Below, in pieces: positions 63,730-64,000 of a DNA stretch of 64,000 bases. Origin of the DNA: CAYVLA01 sp964549615 [NCBI: uncultured Thermococci archaeon] (GTDB lineage Archaea > CAYQAE01 > CAYVLA01); assembly GCA_964549615.1 (NCBI GenBank), contig CAZJVP010000030.1, positions 1-64,000 on the forward strand. Direction: 5' to 3'. The number at the start of each line of letters is the position of its first letter. The stretch's first letter is position 1. The notes beneath the pieces were generated by a model. The model saw only the letters and a list, made by a program, of their open reading frames with translations. It did not search any database and had not been told where the DNA came from. A program made the position numbers and the translations under genes.

Positions 63730-64000
63730 ATGCCGCTGGGGTTGGGCCGAAAGAAGGCGGAGGAAACCGAGCTCCGAGAGCTGACCGCGGGCGACATCTT
63801 GGCCAAGCTTGCCGATGTGACCGAACAGCTGCTCAAGGCCCGACAGGACTACCAAACGCTGCAGAGCATCTTCCTGAGGCTGGACGAACGAACGACGGCC
63901 GTGGACCAGATGACGTCTGAGATGAAGGCCCAGCTCGAGGAAATGAGGAATAGGGTTGCCGCGATGGAGATCGCGGTGAATGAGATGGGTTCCAAGCTCG
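63730..64000 (+). CDS. Coiled-coil protein, 3'-truncated by the window
   Basis: Ninety codons are visible and the frame is open to the last base. The product starts MPLGLGRKKAEETELRE, then LTAGDILAKLADVTEQLLKARQDYQTLQSIFLRLDERTTAVDQM, an almost uninterrupted heptad pattern rich in Glu, Lys, Leu and Met. No family is recognised and there is no membrane segment so far. It is divergent from gltX. Confidence 0.65.
   Translation, partial: MPLGLGRKKAEETELRELTAGDILAKLADVTEQLLKARQDYQTLQSIFLRLDERTTAVDQMTSEMKAQLEEMRNRVAAMEIAVNEMGSKL

Noticed and set aside
1-64000. CRISPR arrays, rRNA genes, prophage or a complete insertion sequence
   Set aside because: No regularly spaced repeats, rRNA-like segments, phage structural genes or paired terminal inverted repeats were seen; the only mobile trace is the broken transposase near 43 kb.

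Overview
This window is GC-rich archaeal chromosome. The evidence is the nine-subunit A-type ATP synthase operon, clamp-loader genes rfcS and rfcL, the primase large subunit priL, diphthine synthase, archease with RtcB, an archaeal SecD/SecF pair, archaeal-type GluRS, a TIGR00300-type ornithine cyclodeaminase, TATA boxes about 25 nt before many start codons, and a tRNA gene with introns. The lineage cannot be fixed from the window. A free-standing MtrH without the other Mtr subunits, acetate uptake/activation genes and a membrane pyrophosphatase suggest a non-methanogenic or acetate-using archaeon, possibly a Bathyarchaeia- or Thermoplasmatota-like lineage (inference).

The main discovery candidate is in carB (58620-61897). 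The reading frame is closed by TAG after codon 25. A 17-nt segment at 58696-58712 folds with its flanks into a textbook bulge-helix-bulge (BHB): 4-bp helix CCGA/UCGG, 3-nt bulges AUA and AAU. Removing exactly the 17 nt that the splicing endonuclease rule predicts restores the frame and the family motif GQAAEFDYSG. This looks like a tRNA-type intron in a protein-coding mRNA. The same window holds a tRNA-Lys(CUU) with two introns at non-canonical positions (D-arm and variable loop), plus the ligase RtcB and its activator archease, which would seal such exons.

Layout. 0-5.7 kb: two paralogous membrane proteins, a methyltransferase, a deacetylase-like protein and a decayed stretch. 5.7-11.5 kb: EamA transporter, a 59-aa zinc finger, intron-bearing tRNA-Lys, dphB and archease diverging from one palindromic TATA box, an unknown membrane protein and a TIM-barrel isomerase-like protein. 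11.6-19.8 kb: an apparent operon rtcB-mtrH-ACT/V4R-hom-thrC meeting a convergent aspartokinase and ornithine cyclodeaminase. 19.8-23.5 kb: rfcL and rfcS, divergent from S-adenosylhomocysteine hydrolase. 23.8-31.9 kb: accessory genes, including a P-loop-less KaiC-like protein, a cupin, a 21-residue-repeat coiled coil, a radical SAM/receiver-like operon, a molybdopterin enzyme lacking its Mo-ligand Cys, an ATP-grasp enzyme and a LysE exporter. 32-33.7 kb: priL and a CBS protein.

33.7-42.8 kb: the A-ATP synthase operon K-H-I-E-C-F-A-B-D. 42.9-43.2 kb: a broken transposase remnant. 43.5-49.5 kb: secF-secD-trkA (trkA apparently starting with ACG) and membrane pyrophosphatase. 49.6-52.2 kb: acetate transporter and acetyl-CoA synthetase. 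52.4-55 kb: tRNA m1A methyltransferase and the tatA/tatC translocase. 55-58.2 kb: enolase, nicotinate phosphoribosyltransferase and a PAP2 phosphatase. 58.6-64 kb: carB with its intron, gltX, and the start of a coiled-coil gene. Starts were chosen from TATA spacing (leaderless genes) or from a recurring Shine-Dalgarno GAGGTG followed by six bases and the start codon.
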